Notes: generated from the letters alone by a model not told the origin. A stretch of DNA of 64,000 bases from Brachyspira hampsonii 30446 (GCF_000316195.1 NZ_JH994110.1:1020996-1084995); one strand, 5' to 3'; positions 55,090 through 64,000 are shown, counted from the first letter of the stretch. Made by a program: numbers and translations.

Positions 55090-56784
55090 TTAAAAATTAA
55101 AAAAGTATAAGTAATCATCAGAAAGATCTTCCTCTTTTTCCATCTCTGAAGTTAATATAAATTCTACAGAAACATTCTTTTCTTTAGCTGTAGATAAATT
55201 TAAATCTAAATCAGCTCTTCCTATTACTTTAGCAGGAGCATCTGTAATAACTACTATTAATCTTTTTTGATTTATATACTCAAATGTTTCTAATGCTTCC
55301 TGCAAAGCTTCATACATAGGTTCTGCCTTATCTCCGCCTCCTGCCGCATAGAAATAATTAACTTCTCTATTGATAAAATTAATATTATCACTAAACTCTA
55401 TTTTTTTTGTCAGATAAGTATCTTTAATATCTCTGTAAAGCAAAAAACCTACTCTTGAATATTTATGATTATCAAATAATTCTGTAACCATACCTCTTAT
55501 ATCTCTTTTTATAGCTTTCAAATAAGGATGCATACTTTCTGTAGTATCCAACACTACAACTAAGTCCATACTTCCTTCATCTTTATATCTTTCAATAATG
55601 CTTTTAAATTTATCGCTTAATTCCTCAGCATCTTTTACATAATTATTAGGAGTATTAAATGATTTGCTTGCATTATTTAAGTTATTCATAGCCTCCAAGT
55701 TATAATTATATTTTTCATCTGCTGCAGGCTTTTTATCAATTGCAGGCTCTTCGTTAATTACAGGATTTTCATTAACTATAGGCTTTTCAACTATATTAGC
55801 AGAAGATAAGATTTTTATTTGATTGCTTTCTTTTTCAATCGGAGCATCTTTTTTTACTATTATAGTATTAGTAGAAGTTTCTATAATTTTCTCTGAAGGT
55901 CTTATTTTTACAGGTCCTTCATTTCCTCCACTAGGCATTTGAGGCGGTGTTGCTTCTTGTTTTACATTTGTAGTTTCTATAACATAATCTATAGGAAAAG
56001 TAAAACTTTGACCTTGAGTATTAAATACATTGAAAGATAAATATCTGTCTTCAGGAAGCTGTTTGAAATATGCTTTTATATAAAGTTTTTTGCCTAAAGA
56101 TCTGTTAAATGTATCTTCTAATATAATACCGCTTTTATCATAATTAGCAGTATTTCCATAAGAAGTATCTATCAATTTATATGCTGTATTTGTTCTTCCT
56201 TCCCTTACATAAAATGCATATTCTCCGTTATCACCTCCGGAGTAGTATAAATAAAATGCATACAGATCTCCTTCTTTTTCTACATTTCTAAGTGTTATAG
56301 TAGGTGTTGAAATATCAGCATTATTTGCCTTTAATATTATTTCATTATTTATTAAAGTATTATTATTGATATCATAAGCCTCTAAAATAAGACTAATATT
56401 ATCCCTTAAAGTAAATAAAGAATTATTATTTCTATTATCTAAATAGATATTTTGAGGAATAAATATTTTAAATACTTCCCCAAGTTTATAATGATAATCG
56501 CTTTCTTTTATTCTAACTATAGCATTAGAATTGCCGCTATTATCAATATAAATATAGGAATTAAATCCGTCTTGTCTTTTTAATTGTATTCTATATCCAT
56601 ATACATTCGGCTTTTTCTTTAAATAAAGCTGATAGCCATTTATAAATTTAACTATTTCTATATCGTTAGTACTGATTTCCAAAGAATAAGTATTTACAGC
56701 TATCTGACTATATAAATTTTCTAAAGTAGAAATGAATACTACCGATAAAATAACAAATAAATATTTATATCTTATGTTTTTCAT
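55090..56784 (-). CDS. secreted von Willebrand factor A domain protein
   Basis: A 564-residue protein with a signal peptide (cleavage near L-Y-S). An N-terminal beta-rich part of about 270 residues is followed by a Pro/Glu-rich repeat-like linker (E-K-P-I-V-N-E-N-P-V-I-N-E-E-P). A VWFA domain fills the last 170 residues. Its MIDAS motif is D-T-T-E-S (the usual form is DxSxS, here D-x-T-x-S), with G-F-L-L-Y-R-D and V-I-T-D-A-P-A. It should bind a metal and a protein ligand outside the cytoplasm. AGAGGG precedes the ATG. The ligand is unknown. Confidence 0.85.
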   Translation of the reverse strand: MKNIRYKYLFVILSVVFISTLENLYSQIAVNTYSLEISTNDIEIVKFINGYQLYLKKKPNVYGYRIQLKRQDGFNSYIYIDNSGNSNAIVRIKESDYHYKLGEVFKIFIPQNIYLDNRNNNSLFTLRDNISLILEAYDINNNTLINNEIILKANNADISTPTITLRNVEKEGDLYAFYLYYSGGDNGEYAFYVREGRTNTAYKLIDTSYGNTANYDKSGIILEDTFNRSLGKKLYIKAYFKQLPEDRYLSFNVFNTQGQSFTFPIDYVIETTNVKQEATPPQMPSGGNEGPVKIRPSEKIIETSTNTIIVKKDAPIEKESNQIKILSSANIVEKPIVNENPVINEEPAIDKKPAADEKYNYNLEAMNNLNNASKSFNTPNNYVKDAEELSDKFKSIIERYKDEGSMDLVVVLDTTESMHPYLKAIKRDIRGMVTELFDNHKYSRVGFLLYRDIKDTYLTKKIEFSDNINFINREVNYFYAAGGGDKAEPMYEALQEALETFEYINQKRLIVVITDAPAKVIGRADLDLNLSTAKEKNVSVEFILTSEMEKEEDLSDDYLYFFNF

Positions 56785-56900
56785 GTTGATACCCTCTTAC
56801 AAGTTATTATCGGTTTAGGATATCATAAACCTGCATTGTTATGTTAATTGAAATACAATATTTTTAATAATGAGTTTACATAATTATTATATCAGACATA

Positions 56901-57581
56901 TTACAAAATATTTTTTACTTCAATAACTTCGCTTGATTCCATGAAATTATTTATTGTTAGTAATTTTATTGAATTACTGCCGTCATCAAACTCGGCACAT
57001 GATATAAAATAATAATTAATTCCTTTTACAGCTTGACTTGCAACATAAAGTTCAGGAGTATATTTTATATCTTTAATGTCTTTAACTGCATTTTCAAATA
57101 CATTAACAATATTATCAGCTTCTTTAGAATTTGATATATTAATTTTAGCTTCATCAGAGGATGTGCATGCTATGCCGCCGATACCGCTCTGACTGCTTTC
57201 TATTATCTTTTCTAATTTTACTATAGATATTTCATTTGAATCAGATACATTGCATATAATAATTTCATAATATGGAAGTGCTGAAGGATATGTTATTTCA
57301 CTTCTGCAAATAAAAGCATAGTTTATACCATCGCTTAATTGTTGTTTGCCAAGATAAAGCATTAACTCTCTTTTTACTCCTAATAGATTTTGTACGGTAT
57401 CATCAAAAATTGTTTTGATATCTTCATCTATAGCATTTATCTGTTTAGTAGCAATATACCATTCTCCTGTTTTTAATGTTTTTTGATTATCTTGATTTGA
57501 ATTGTCTGATATCTTTGCCGTTTTATCAGAGCATGATATTATTGAGATAAGAACAGCAAAAAGTATTAATATTTTTTTCAT
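56901..57581 (-). CDS. lipoprotein with internal duplication
   Basis: A 226-residue protein with a lipobox (S-I-I-S-C, Cys17). The mature part contains two related halves: I-F-D-D-T-V-Q-N-L-L…L-Y-L-G-K-Q…G-I-N-Y-A-F-I-C-R-S-E (about 62-130) and V-F-E-N-A-V-K-D-I…L-Y-V-A-S-Q…G-I-N-Y-Y-F-I-S-C-A-E (about 150-215). These cystatin-like units point to duplication of a single ancestor. TTAAGGG precedes the ATG. The location is inner or outer membrane and the function is unknown. Confidence 0.78.
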   Translation of the reverse strand: MKKILILFAVLISIISCSDKTAKISDNSNQDNQKTLKTGEWYIATKQINAIDEDIKTIFDDTVQNLLGVKRELMLYLGKQQLSDGINYAFICRSEITYPSALPYYEIIICNVSDSNEISIVKLEKIIESSQSGIGGIACTSSDEAKINISNSKEADNIVNVFENAVKDIKDIKYTPELYVASQAVKGINYYFISCAEFDDGSNSIKLLTINNFMESSEVIEVKNIL

Positions 57582-57755
57582 AATGTTTTCCCTTAAAATT
57601 ATTAATTATATAGTTTATACACTAAATATAAATAAATACAATGTGAAAATAATATGTGAAAAGGATATGAAATAATTTTATTAAAAAAAATAATTCATCT
57701 TAGATGATTAGATATCAATATTATTAAAAATTATTATAATTCAATGATTTTTATC

Positions 57756-57851
57756 ATGGAAATCATAGATTGTCATAGAGAAAATAAAGATGCTGTATCT
57801 ATAGAGAATGTAAAAAATAAATTTGAAATAATAGACTTGTTTCAAAACTAA
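57756..57851 (+). pseudogene. possible gene remnant running into a mobile repeat
   Basis: A short open frame (31 codons) that starts M-E-I-I-D-C-H-R-E-N and runs straight into the left end of the palindromic element at 57832, whose first bases supply its last residues (D-L-F-Q-N, stop). No ribosome site is visible. It may be the 5' end of a gene cut by the insertion, or chance. Confidence 0.25.
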
Positions 57852-58037
57852 TTTTTTATAATTTTGTGGGGACTAGCCCCCACACCCCCACTTCTTTTGT
57901 TGACACAAAGAAGCAAAAAGACTGCATATTTATATACTAAAATAATAAGTTATAAAACATGTAAAACATTATTTTATAATTGATAATTACTAATTTTTTT
58001 ATATATAATTTTGTCAAGTAGTTTTGAAACAAGTCTA
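57832..58037. mobile_element. palindromic MITE-like element, copy 4
   Basis: It begins TAGACTTGTTTCAAAACTA and ends with the exact inverse. It has a GTGGGG…CCCCAC central hairpin, the ACTTCTTTTGTTG segment and AAAAGACTGCATATTTATATA, in the same orientation as copy 2. At 206 bp it is close in length to copy 2 (229 bp). The 533-base gap 57582-58114 holds this element, a possible gene remnant and the pgi terminator. Confidence 0.75.
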
Positions 58038-58054
58038 ATATATATTTAAAAGTT

Positions 58055-58089
58055 AAAGCTGATAATAAATAATACTTATTATCAGCTTT
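58055..58089 (-). terminator. terminator of pgi
   Basis: AAAGCTGATAATAA and TTATTATCAGCTTT form a perfect 14-bp stem around a seven-base loop, about 25 bases past the pgi stop codon. The following T run is moderate. Confidence 0.75.
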
Positions 58090-58114
58090 ATTAATTAATA
58101 ATTATTATAACTAA

Positions 58115-59446
58115 TTATTTTTCTAATCTAGCTCTTAGAGTTTTACCCATTTCTTCATATCCTTTTTTACCAAGCATAGCAAACATATTTTTCTTATATG
58201 CTTCAACTCCAGGCTGATCAAATGGATTAACTCCAAGCATATAACCTGATATACCGCATGCTTTTTCAAAGAAATATAAAAGCTCTCCAATAGTGAAAGG
58301 AGTAATTTTATCAATATCTACTATTATATTTGGTACGCCTCCGTCAACATGAGCTAATACTGTAGCTTCTAATGCTGATTTATTTATTTCATGCAAAGTT
58401 TTTCCGTCTAAATAATTAAGTCCGTCTAAATCTGATGCTTCTTTTTGTATCTTTAAATCTATATCTTCTTTATCAACTCTTATAACAGTTTCAAATAATC
58501 CTCTTTTACCGTCCTGTATAAACTGACCCAAAGAGTGCAAATCAGTAGAGAAATCAACAGAAGCAGGGAATATTCCTTTTTTATCTTTACCTTCGCTTTC
58601 TCCGTATAATTGTTTCCACCATTCTGATATATAGTGCATTCTAGGTATATAATTAACCATTATTTCTGTGCTGTATCCTTTAGTGTAAAGTGCATTTCTA
58701 AGCATAGCATATAACATAGAAGGGTTTTTCTTATAATCCATCTCTTTAGTTAATTTAGCCATAGCATCAAAACCTTTAACAAACTCTTCTATATTTATGC
58801 CAGCAGCCGCAATAGGTATAAGTCCTACAGGAGTAAGTACAGAATATCTTCCGCCTACATCATCAGGTATAACAAAAGTTCTGTATTTATTTTCATTAGA
58901 TAATGTTTTTAAAGCTCCTTTTGCCTTATCTGTAGTAGCTATTATTCTTTTAGCAGCCCCTTCTTTTCCGTATCTTTTTTCAGCATATTCTTTAAGCATT
59001 CTAAAAGCTATAGCAGGTTCTGTTGTAGTACCGCTTTTAGATATTACATTGATATAAAAATCTTTTCCTTCCAAATAATCAAGTAAATTTTTGAAATATT
59101 CGCCATTCATATTATGACCGGCATATACAATCTGAGTATTTCCTTTTTTAGCCTGAGAGAAAGGATTTAAAAATGATTCAATTACTGCTTTTCCGCCTAA
59201 ATAAGATCCGCCTATACCAACTGATACTAATACTTCAGCATTTTCTCTTATTTCTTTAGCCAATTCATCAATTTCTTTAACCATTTTCAAAGCTTCAGTT
59301 GGTAAATTAACCCAGCCTAGAAAGTCATTACCAGCACCTTTTTTGTTTTCAAGAAGTTCATTTGCATATTTAGCATGTTCAGAAAGGTATTCTAGTTCAT
59401 GCTCTTGTAAAAATCCTAATACATTTTTATAATTTATAGATAGCAT
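58115..59446 (-). CDS. pgi: glucose-6-phosphate isomerase
   Basis: A 443-residue cytoplasmic enzyme that interconverts glucose-6- and fructose-6-phosphate. It shows V-G-I-G-G-S-Y-L-G-G-K-A, S-K-S-G-T-T-T-E-P-A, D-D-V-G-G-R-Y-S-V-L-T and the late G-I-S-G-Y-M-L-G-V-N-P-F-D-Q-P-G-V-E motif. It is of the shorter type (about 445-450 residues) found in Firmicutes and Thermotoga. TGGAG precedes the ATG. It links the sugar operon upstream to glycolysis. Confidence 0.96.
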   Translation of the reverse strand: MLSINYKNVLGFLQEHELEYLSEHAKYANELLENKKGAGNDFLGWVNLPTEALKMVKEIDELAKEIRENAEVLVSVGIGGSYLGGKAVIESFLNPFSQAKKGNTQIVYAGHNMNGEYFKNLLDYLEGKDFYINVISKSGTTTEPAIAFRMLKEYAEKRYGKEGAAKRIIATTDKAKGALKTLSNENKYRTFVIPDDVGGRYSVLTPVGLIPIAAAGINIEEFVKGFDAMAKLTKEMDYKKNPSMLYAMLRNALYTKGYSTEIMVNYIPRMHYISEWWKQLYGESEGKDKKGIFPASVDFSTDLHSLGQFIQDGKRGLFETVIRVDKEDIDLKIQKEASDLDGLNYLDGKTLHEINKSALEATVLAHVDGGVPNIIVDIDKITPFTIGELLYFFEKACGISGYMLGVNPFDQPGVEAYKKNMFAMLGKKGYEEMGKTLRARLEK

Positions 59447-59564
59447 TTAATAACTCCATCATTTTATTTTAGTGTGTAAATTATACTATAATAATACCGA
59501 AAAATAAAGAAAAATAATTGATAATTTCTTAAATAAAAATATTATAAAAATAGGATACAAATAG

Positions 59565-60083
59565 ATGATTTTGTCTGGGCTTGAAATAGAAAAAAATCTT
59601 GGCAGAGATATAATAATAGAACCATTTAATAGAAAACAATTAAATTCAAACAGCTATAATGTGAAACTTCATAATAAACTTTTAGTATATAAAGATAAAA
59701 TTCTCGATATGAAAAAAGCTAATGATGTAGATGAAATAATAATACCAAAAAGCGGTTATGAATTAAAACCCAATGAATTATATTTAGGAAGAACTTTAGA
59801 GTATACAAGTACCAAAAATTTTGTTCCTATGATAGAGGGAAGATCATCTATAGGAAGACTTGGAATATTTATTCATATCACAGCAGGATTTGGAGATGTA
59901 GGTTTTGCTGGATATTGGACTTTAGAGATATTTTGTATAAAGCCTATAATAATATATCCTGAAGTTGAAATAGCTCAGCTTTATTATCACACCATAGATG
60001 GAGAATATGAAGAGTATACAAGCAGTAAATATCAGAATAATACTGATGTTCAGCCTAGTATGCTTTATAAGGATTTTAAATAA
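59565..60083 (+). CDS. dcd: dCTP deaminase
   Basis: A 172-residue enzyme that converts dCTP to dUTP for thymidylate synthesis. The core motif G-R-S-S-I-G-R-L-G (catalytic Ser/Arg) is followed by H-x-T-A-G-F-G-D-V-G-F-A-G-Y-W-T-L-E and I-A-Q-L-Y-Y, as in the Dcd family. Length (about 170-190) matches. AGGA is 10 bases before the ATG. It is monocistronic, and a long intergenic region with repeats follows. Confidence 0.94.
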   Translation: MILSGLEIEKNLGRDIIIEPFNRKQLNSNSYNVKLHNKLLVYKDKILDMKKANDVDEIIIPKSGYELKPNELYLGRTLEYTSTKNFVPMIEGRSSIGRLGIFIHITAGFGDVGFAGYWTLEIFCIKPIIIYPEVEIAQLYYHTIDGEYEEYTSSKYQNNTDVQPSMLYKDFK

Positions 60084-60089
60084 ACTATA

Positions 60090-60650
60090 TTTAAAAATTC
60101 ATTTTAATTCCCGCCCTTTAAAGTTTAACACTTTATTCTGCAATAAAAACTTTTTTTGTATTTACTGCTTATTTAGTAAAAGCATGCCCGCCCAAGCGTT
60201 TATTAAATTTTAAGATTTATTTAACGCACGGTTAACTAAATTTTATATATAATTGAATTTGAATTGATGATTTTGTTTATACTTATAATTATATTCTGCG
60301 TGCGTTGTTATAGTTAAAAATTTAAATAAAACTAGGGTGGGTGTTATAATAAGAGAATAAAGCTTATATAATAATAATATTTTGAATATAATATAAAGCA
60401 AAATAGCCTATAGGGTGGGGAGTGTAATGAAGTTTTAAAATTTAAATTATATAATCGGCGCTTTATACTTTGTTTGATTTTTTAATTCTATTTATATTTT
60501 ATTTTTAATATATAATATAATACCTGCCCAATTTCTTTTTTACTTTATGTACTTTACAGCACGCGGTAAATAGATTTTAAACTTATAGTATAAATTTTAA
60601 TTATTTACTAGATTTATCTTTTATAGCTAGTTTAACGCGTGGACTTGAAA
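60090..60650. repeat. cluster of degenerate GC-boxed repeats
   Basis: The 651 bases between dcd and the cupin gene hold no credible gene. They contain recurrent GC-rich words in AT-rich sequence: CCCGCCC near 60110 and 60188, AACGCACGG near 60220, GCGTGCGTTG near 60297, GGGTGGGTG near 60335, GGGTGGGGAG near 60413, GCACGCGG near 60558 and AACGCGTGG near 60633. At least two pairs appear in opposite orientation with similar spacing, so this looks like a degraded family of inverted and direct repeats. Confidence 0.6.
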
Positions 60651-60734
60651 CTTAATTATATAAATTATAATAATTAAATATCATAAATATTTATTAATTT
60701 ATACTTTTAAACAGATATAGTATAGAATGTTGAT

Positions 60735-61058
60735 TTATATGAATACCAAAAGTAAATTTGATATACCATTTTCAGAAATTCCTATCATAGAATGAACAGA
60801 ATGCGGTCTTACTCTTATAATATCACCTTCTTCTAAATCTACGATTTCTTCTTCTACTATATATCTTACTTTGCCGCTTAATACTATTACCATCTCTTCG
60901 GAAGGATGTTCATGATATGGTATTAATTGATTAGACTTTTGTGCAATGGCATAAACAGTATAACCCTTATCAGATAAAGTTTCTATCAATCTCTCATCAT
61001 CTTTCACACAGTCAAATTCTCTTTCAGTTGTTGATTTGTAATAGTATTGTTCAGTCAT
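60735..61058 (-). CDS. cupin-domain protein
   Basis: A 107-residue protein of a single conserved beta-barrel (cupin) domain. Metal-binding residues fit the motif in P-Y-H-E-H-P-S-E-E-M (His, His, Glu) and later P-H-S-V-H-S (His). The start at 61058 (M-T-E-Q) has GAGGTG upstream, while the in-frame ATG at 61070 lies before the ribosome site. Small cupins can bind metal, sugars or ligands for sensing. Nothing narrows the role here. Confidence 0.85.
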   Translation of the reverse strand: MTEQYYYKSTTEREFDCVKDDERLIETLSDKGYTVYAIAQKSNQLIPYHEHPSEEMVIVLSGKVRYIVEEEIVDLEEGDIIRVRPHSVHSMIGISENGISNLLLVFI

Positions 61059-61148
61059 TGTACACCTCATTATTATATTATAATTTCGGCTTGCATCCTC
61101 TTAAAATTGAATTTATAAAAAAAATAGCTAAAAATCAATATGATGTTT

Positions 61149-63833
61149 TCATATCATGTTCTTCCATTTATTAATTAAATTCATAGCATCAAGAGGAGTT
61201 ATATTATTTATGTTTAACTCTTTAATTTCTTTTTCTATTTCACTTTCTTTTGTTTTTTCTTCTATTTTATTATCATTATTTGTATTGTCATAAAATGGCA
61301 GTATATCTTTTGATTTTTGAGTATTTAGTTCTATATTTTCAACTTGTATGCTTGCTTCTGCTTCAAGTTTTTTTAGTATTTCGCCCGCTCTTTTTATAAC
61401 CTTATTTGGAGCTCCTGCTATTTTTGCTGCATATATTCCGTAGCTTGACTGTGCTGCTCCTTCTGTAACTTTTTTCATAAATATTATTTCATCTTTATAT
61501 TCTTCAACTAATACTTTATAGTTTTTAACACCTTCTAAATCTTCGAGCATAGTAAGTTCATGGTAATGTGTAGCAAATAAGGTTTTAGCTTTTTTATTTT
61601 CTTCATGAACTAAATATTCCACTATAGCCCAAGCAATAGAAAGCCCATCATAGGTAGAAGTTCCGCGTCCTATCTCATCCATTATAACAAGGCTTTTATC
61701 AGTGCAATGATTAAGTATGTATGCTGTTTCATTCATCTCTACTAAGAATGTACTTTCACCCCTTGCTATATTGTCACTTGCACCAACACGAGTAAATATG
61801 CGGTCAACTATAGATATCTTAGCACTTGATGCAGGTACAAATGAGCCAATCTGGGCAAGAAGCACTATTAAAGCAGTTTGTCTTAAATATGTACTTTTAC
61901 CACTCATATTAGGTCCTGTAATTATAAGAAGATGTTCATTTTTACTGTCTAAATATGTGTCGTTTGGAATAAAACTTTCTGTTTTTAGATTAACTTCTAC
62001 AACAGGGTGTCTTCCTTCTTTTATATCTATTATTCCGTCATCTGTTATTATAGGCTTAACATAATTATCCTCTTTAGCAAGGCATGCAAGGGCGGAATAA
62101 ACATCTATTATAGAAATTACCTTTGCCATTTTTAATATTGAGTTTAAATATTCATTAGTTTTATTTCTTACATCAATAAATATATCATACTCCAAAGCAT
62201 AGCTTTTTTCATTAGCTTCATTAATAATAGTTTCATACTCCATTAATTTACTTGTGGTATATCTTTCGCTTCCTATTAATGTTTGTCTTTTTATAAAATC
62301 GCTTGGCACTGATGATGCGTTTGCTTTGGTTACTTCTACATAATATCCTATAACATTATTATAGCGTATTTTTAAATTATTAATTCCAGTATCCAATTTA
62401 TAATTATGTTCAAGTTCTGCTATCCAAGAGCGTCCCTCTCTTCTAGCTTCATTATATTTTTTTAATGTTTCATCATAATCATCTTTTATAATGTCGCCTT
62501 CATTTATAACTATTTTAGGCTCTTCTAATATTGCACGCTCTATCAAATCAGTAATTATTTTTATATCATTAACCTCTTCAAAGTTTACATCCTCAAAATT
62601 ATTCATAGCAAGTTCTGTTATAACCTCAAGTGAAGTTACTAAAAATCTTTTTAATGATACAAGCTCTTTAGGGTTAATCCTTGAAAGTGCTAATTTTGAT
62701 GCAAGCCTTTCTATATCTCCAATATCCTGAAGCAAATCTCTTATTTTATACATAAACTTTTGATTTTTATAAAAAAACTCTACATTATCAAGTCTTTTAT
62801 TTATATCATCAATATTCAGTAAAGGCTCTACTATTATTCTTTTTAAATATCTTGCTCCCATAGAAGTTTTTGTTCTGTCTATAGTGTCAAACAATGTCAT
62901 CTTATTATTATCATTTCTTATTGTTTCTAATATTTCTAAACTTGCTATTGTAGCATAGTCTAAAGTCATTGAATCTTTTCTATTATATAGTGTAATATTG
63001 GATATATGTTCAAGTGAAGTTTTTGAAAGCTCTTGAATATAAAATATAGTTGAACCTAGAAGTGATATTAAAAGAGGTTTTTCTTCTATTCCGAAACTTT
63101 TTAGCGATACTGTTTTAAAATGATTTGTTAAAGTTTTATATGCATAAGAATATTCTGCCGTATAATTTGGAGTAGTGCTGTAGAATATACTATTAAATTT
63201 ACTTTGAATTTCTTTTATAATAATGCTTTCTGAAACGGATTCTATAGTCATAATCTCTTTGGGTGAAAATCTTATAATCTCTTCTGTAAGTTCATCAATA
63301 ATTTCTTTTACTGCTTCATTTTGATTTTCTAAGTTAGAATTAATTTCTGAAGCATAAAGCTCTCCCGTAGAAATATCGCATATAGATAAAGCTGCATTTT
63401 TTTCACTTTTTGACACTATTATAGAAGCCAGATAATTATTGCTTTTTGATTCTAAATACTTATTTTCTGCGATAGTACCAGGTGTTATAACCTGAGTAAC
63501 TTCTCTTTTTACAATGCCTTTTGCTGTTTTTGGGTCTTCCATTTGATCGCATATAGCAATCTTCATTCCAGATTTAACTAATTTTGATAAATAATTGTCT
63601 ATCGCATGATAAGGAACTCCAGCCATAGGAACATTGGCTCTTTTGGTGAGAGTAAGACCTAATATATCGGACACTACTTTTGCATCATCGAAAAATACCT
63701 CATAAAAATCACCCATTCTAAAAAGAAGTATGCTGTCATTGTATTTATCTTTAATTTCTTTATACTGCCTCATCATAGGGGTGAGCTTTTGATTTTCTTC
63801 TTTATTATCGCTTCCAAAAAATGTTTCCTGCAT
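61149..63833 (-). CDS. mutS: DNA mismatch repair protein MutS
   Basis: An 894-residue MutS. The N-terminal mismatch-binding region has R-M-G-D-F-Y-E-V-F (the Phe-x-Glu that probes mismatches is present). The C-terminal ATPase has Walker A G-P-N-M-S-G-K-S-T and Walker B V-I-M-D-E-I-G-R-G-T-S, with D-G-L-S-I-A-W-A and the T-H-Y-H-E-L motif. A Glu/Lys-rich insert of about 45 residues lies near the C terminus. It recognises base mismatches and short loops in DNA and triggers repair. The ribosome site is poor (CGGA). Confidence 0.97.
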   Translation of the reverse strand: MQETFFGSDNKEENQKLTPMMRQYKEIKDKYNDSILLFRMGDFYEVFFDDAKVVSDILGLTLTKRANVPMAGVPYHAIDNYLSKLVKSGMKIAICDQMEDPKTAKGIVKREVTQVITPGTIAENKYLESKSNNYLASIIVSKSEKNAALSICDISTGELYASEINSNLENQNEAVKEIIDELTEEIIRFSPKEIMTIESVSESIIIKEIQSKFNSIFYSTTPNYTAEYSYAYKTLTNHFKTVSLKSFGIEEKPLLISLLGSTIFYIQELSKTSLEHISNITLYNRKDSMTLDYATIASLEILETIRNDNNKMTLFDTIDRTKTSMGARYLKRIIVEPLLNIDDINKRLDNVEFFYKNQKFMYKIRDLLQDIGDIERLASKLALSRINPKELVSLKRFLVTSLEVITELAMNNFEDVNFEEVNDIKIITDLIERAILEEPKIVINEGDIIKDDYDETLKKYNEARREGRSWIAELEHNYKLDTGINNLKIRYNNVIGYYVEVTKANASSVPSDFIKRQTLIGSERYTTSKLMEYETIINEANEKSYALEYDIFIDVRNKTNEYLNSILKMAKVISIIDVYSALACLAKEDNYVKPIITDDGIIDIKEGRHPVVEVNLKTESFIPNDTYLDSKNEHLLIITGPNMSGKSTYLRQTALIVLLAQIGSFVPASSAKISIVDRIFTRVGASDNIARGESTFLVEMNETAYILNHCTDKSLVIMDEIGRGTSTYDGLSIAWAIVEYLVHEENKKAKTLFATHYHELTMLEDLEGVKNYKVLVEEYKDEIIFMKKVTEGAAQSSYGIYAAKIAGAPNKVIKRAGEILKKLEAEASIQVENIELNTQKSKDILPFYDNTNNDNKIEEKTKESEIEKEIKELNINNITPLDAMNLINKWKNMI

Positions 63834-63927
63834 TATATTTATCCGTTTATAATTTTTTTGATTAGTATAATATATTTTTATTCTTTAATCAAATTTGAAT
63901 TTTACATGCTTTATATAATTATAATAT

Positions 63928-63955
63928 TTGACAAAGAATAAAAATTCATTATAAT
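63928..63955 (+). promoter_or_regulatory. strong promoter just before a start codon
   Basis: A perfect TTGACA, a 16-base spacer and a perfect TATAAT. The predicted transcription start (about 63961-63963) falls on the ATG at 63962, which has no ribosome site before it. Confidence 0.7.
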
Positions 63956-63961
63956 AATTTT

Positions 63962-64000
63962 ATGGAATTAAAATCAAATAATAAAAATTTTAATGTGCTT
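63962..64000 (+). CDS. 5' end of a gene cut by the window edge
   Basis: Thirteen codons (M-E-L-K-S-N-N-K-N-F-N-V-L) stay open to the window end. A strong promoter sits just upstream, and no ribosome-binding site is seen. If the ATG is the start, the message would be leaderless. Too little is present to name a product. Confidence 0.4.
   Translation, partial: MELKSNNKNFNVL

Noticed and set aside
59998..60213. 71-codon frame overlapping dcd
   Set aside because: It is out of frame with dcd and runs into the degenerate repeats; there is no start context.
60090..60650. tRNA or small structural RNA genes
   Set aside because: The GC-rich words do not form a cloverleaf, and there is no T-loop GTTCRANNC with matching acceptor stem.

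Overview
The window is very AT-rich (roughly a quarter G+C). Its gene content points to a spirochaete, most likely Brachyspira: many ankyrin, TPR and HEAT repeat proteins, paralogous secreted beta-barrel proteins, lipoproteins, an MCP, GH57 and GH4 sugar enzymes, and poly-A/T-rich spacers. The genus is inferred from protein character and codon bias, not from a marker gene. No rRNA, tRNA, CRISPR array or prophage was seen.

Layout. 1-6 kb: two tandem PepSY-like secreted proteins, a palindromic mobile repeat, a small zinc-ribbon gene, an ankyrin gene and a PTS-type dihydroxyacetone kinase operon (dhaK-dhaL-dhaM). 6-16 kb: a secreted HEAT protein, an ABC-2 exporter pair followed by an ankyrin gene, a second secreted ankyrin protein, a membrane TPR protein, an S33 peptidase-like hydrolase, and an operon of two outer-membrane barrel proteins plus a lipoprotein with a metzincin-type zinc motif. 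16-19 kb: the c-di-AMP operon cdaA-cdaR continuing into a NusG-II domain protein and a Gx-type transporter. 19-24 kb: secreted proteins and ispG with three downstream unknown or TPR genes. 25-31 kb: a second mobile repeat, a lipoprotein, a UvrD/PcrA helicase, a third PepSY-like protein and a DUF2157 membrane protein. 31-35 kb: an encapsulin shell with its encapsulated-ferritin cargo, a lone glyQ and a chemoreceptor. 35-38 kb: a DUF815 ATPase, a small zinc-ribbon gene, and an OLD/PARIS-like pair of AAA ATPase plus TOPRIM protein, with the ATPase gene split at an A8 tract. 38-46 kb: purE, purC, purF, dgt and glmS, with a third mobile repeat and a 68/69-bp minisatellite. 46-55 kb: a GH57 glucanotransferase, a BioD-like NTPase and an alpha-glucoside PTS locus (LacI-type regulator, two GH4 enzymes, EIICB) with paired operator-like palindromes. 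55-64 kb: a VWA protein, a lipoprotein, the fourth mobile repeat, pgi, dcd, a degenerate repeat cluster, a cupin and mutS. The last gene is cut by the window edge and may be leaderless.

How it fits together. The metabolic genes suggest a fermentative, sugar-using anaerobe. Alpha-glucosides enter by PTS and are cut by GH4 and GH57 enzymes. Pgi and GlmS link hexose phosphate to glycolysis and cell wall. Dihydroxyacetone is phosphorylated with PTS-derived phosphate. Encapsulated ferritin would store or detoxify iron. The most unusual items are the four-copy palindromic element, the minisatellite, the split ATPase/TOPRIM pair, the metzincin-like lipoprotein operon and the paired operators of the sugar locus. 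Most promoters I could pick out share a 16-bp spacer between their -35 and -10 boxes.
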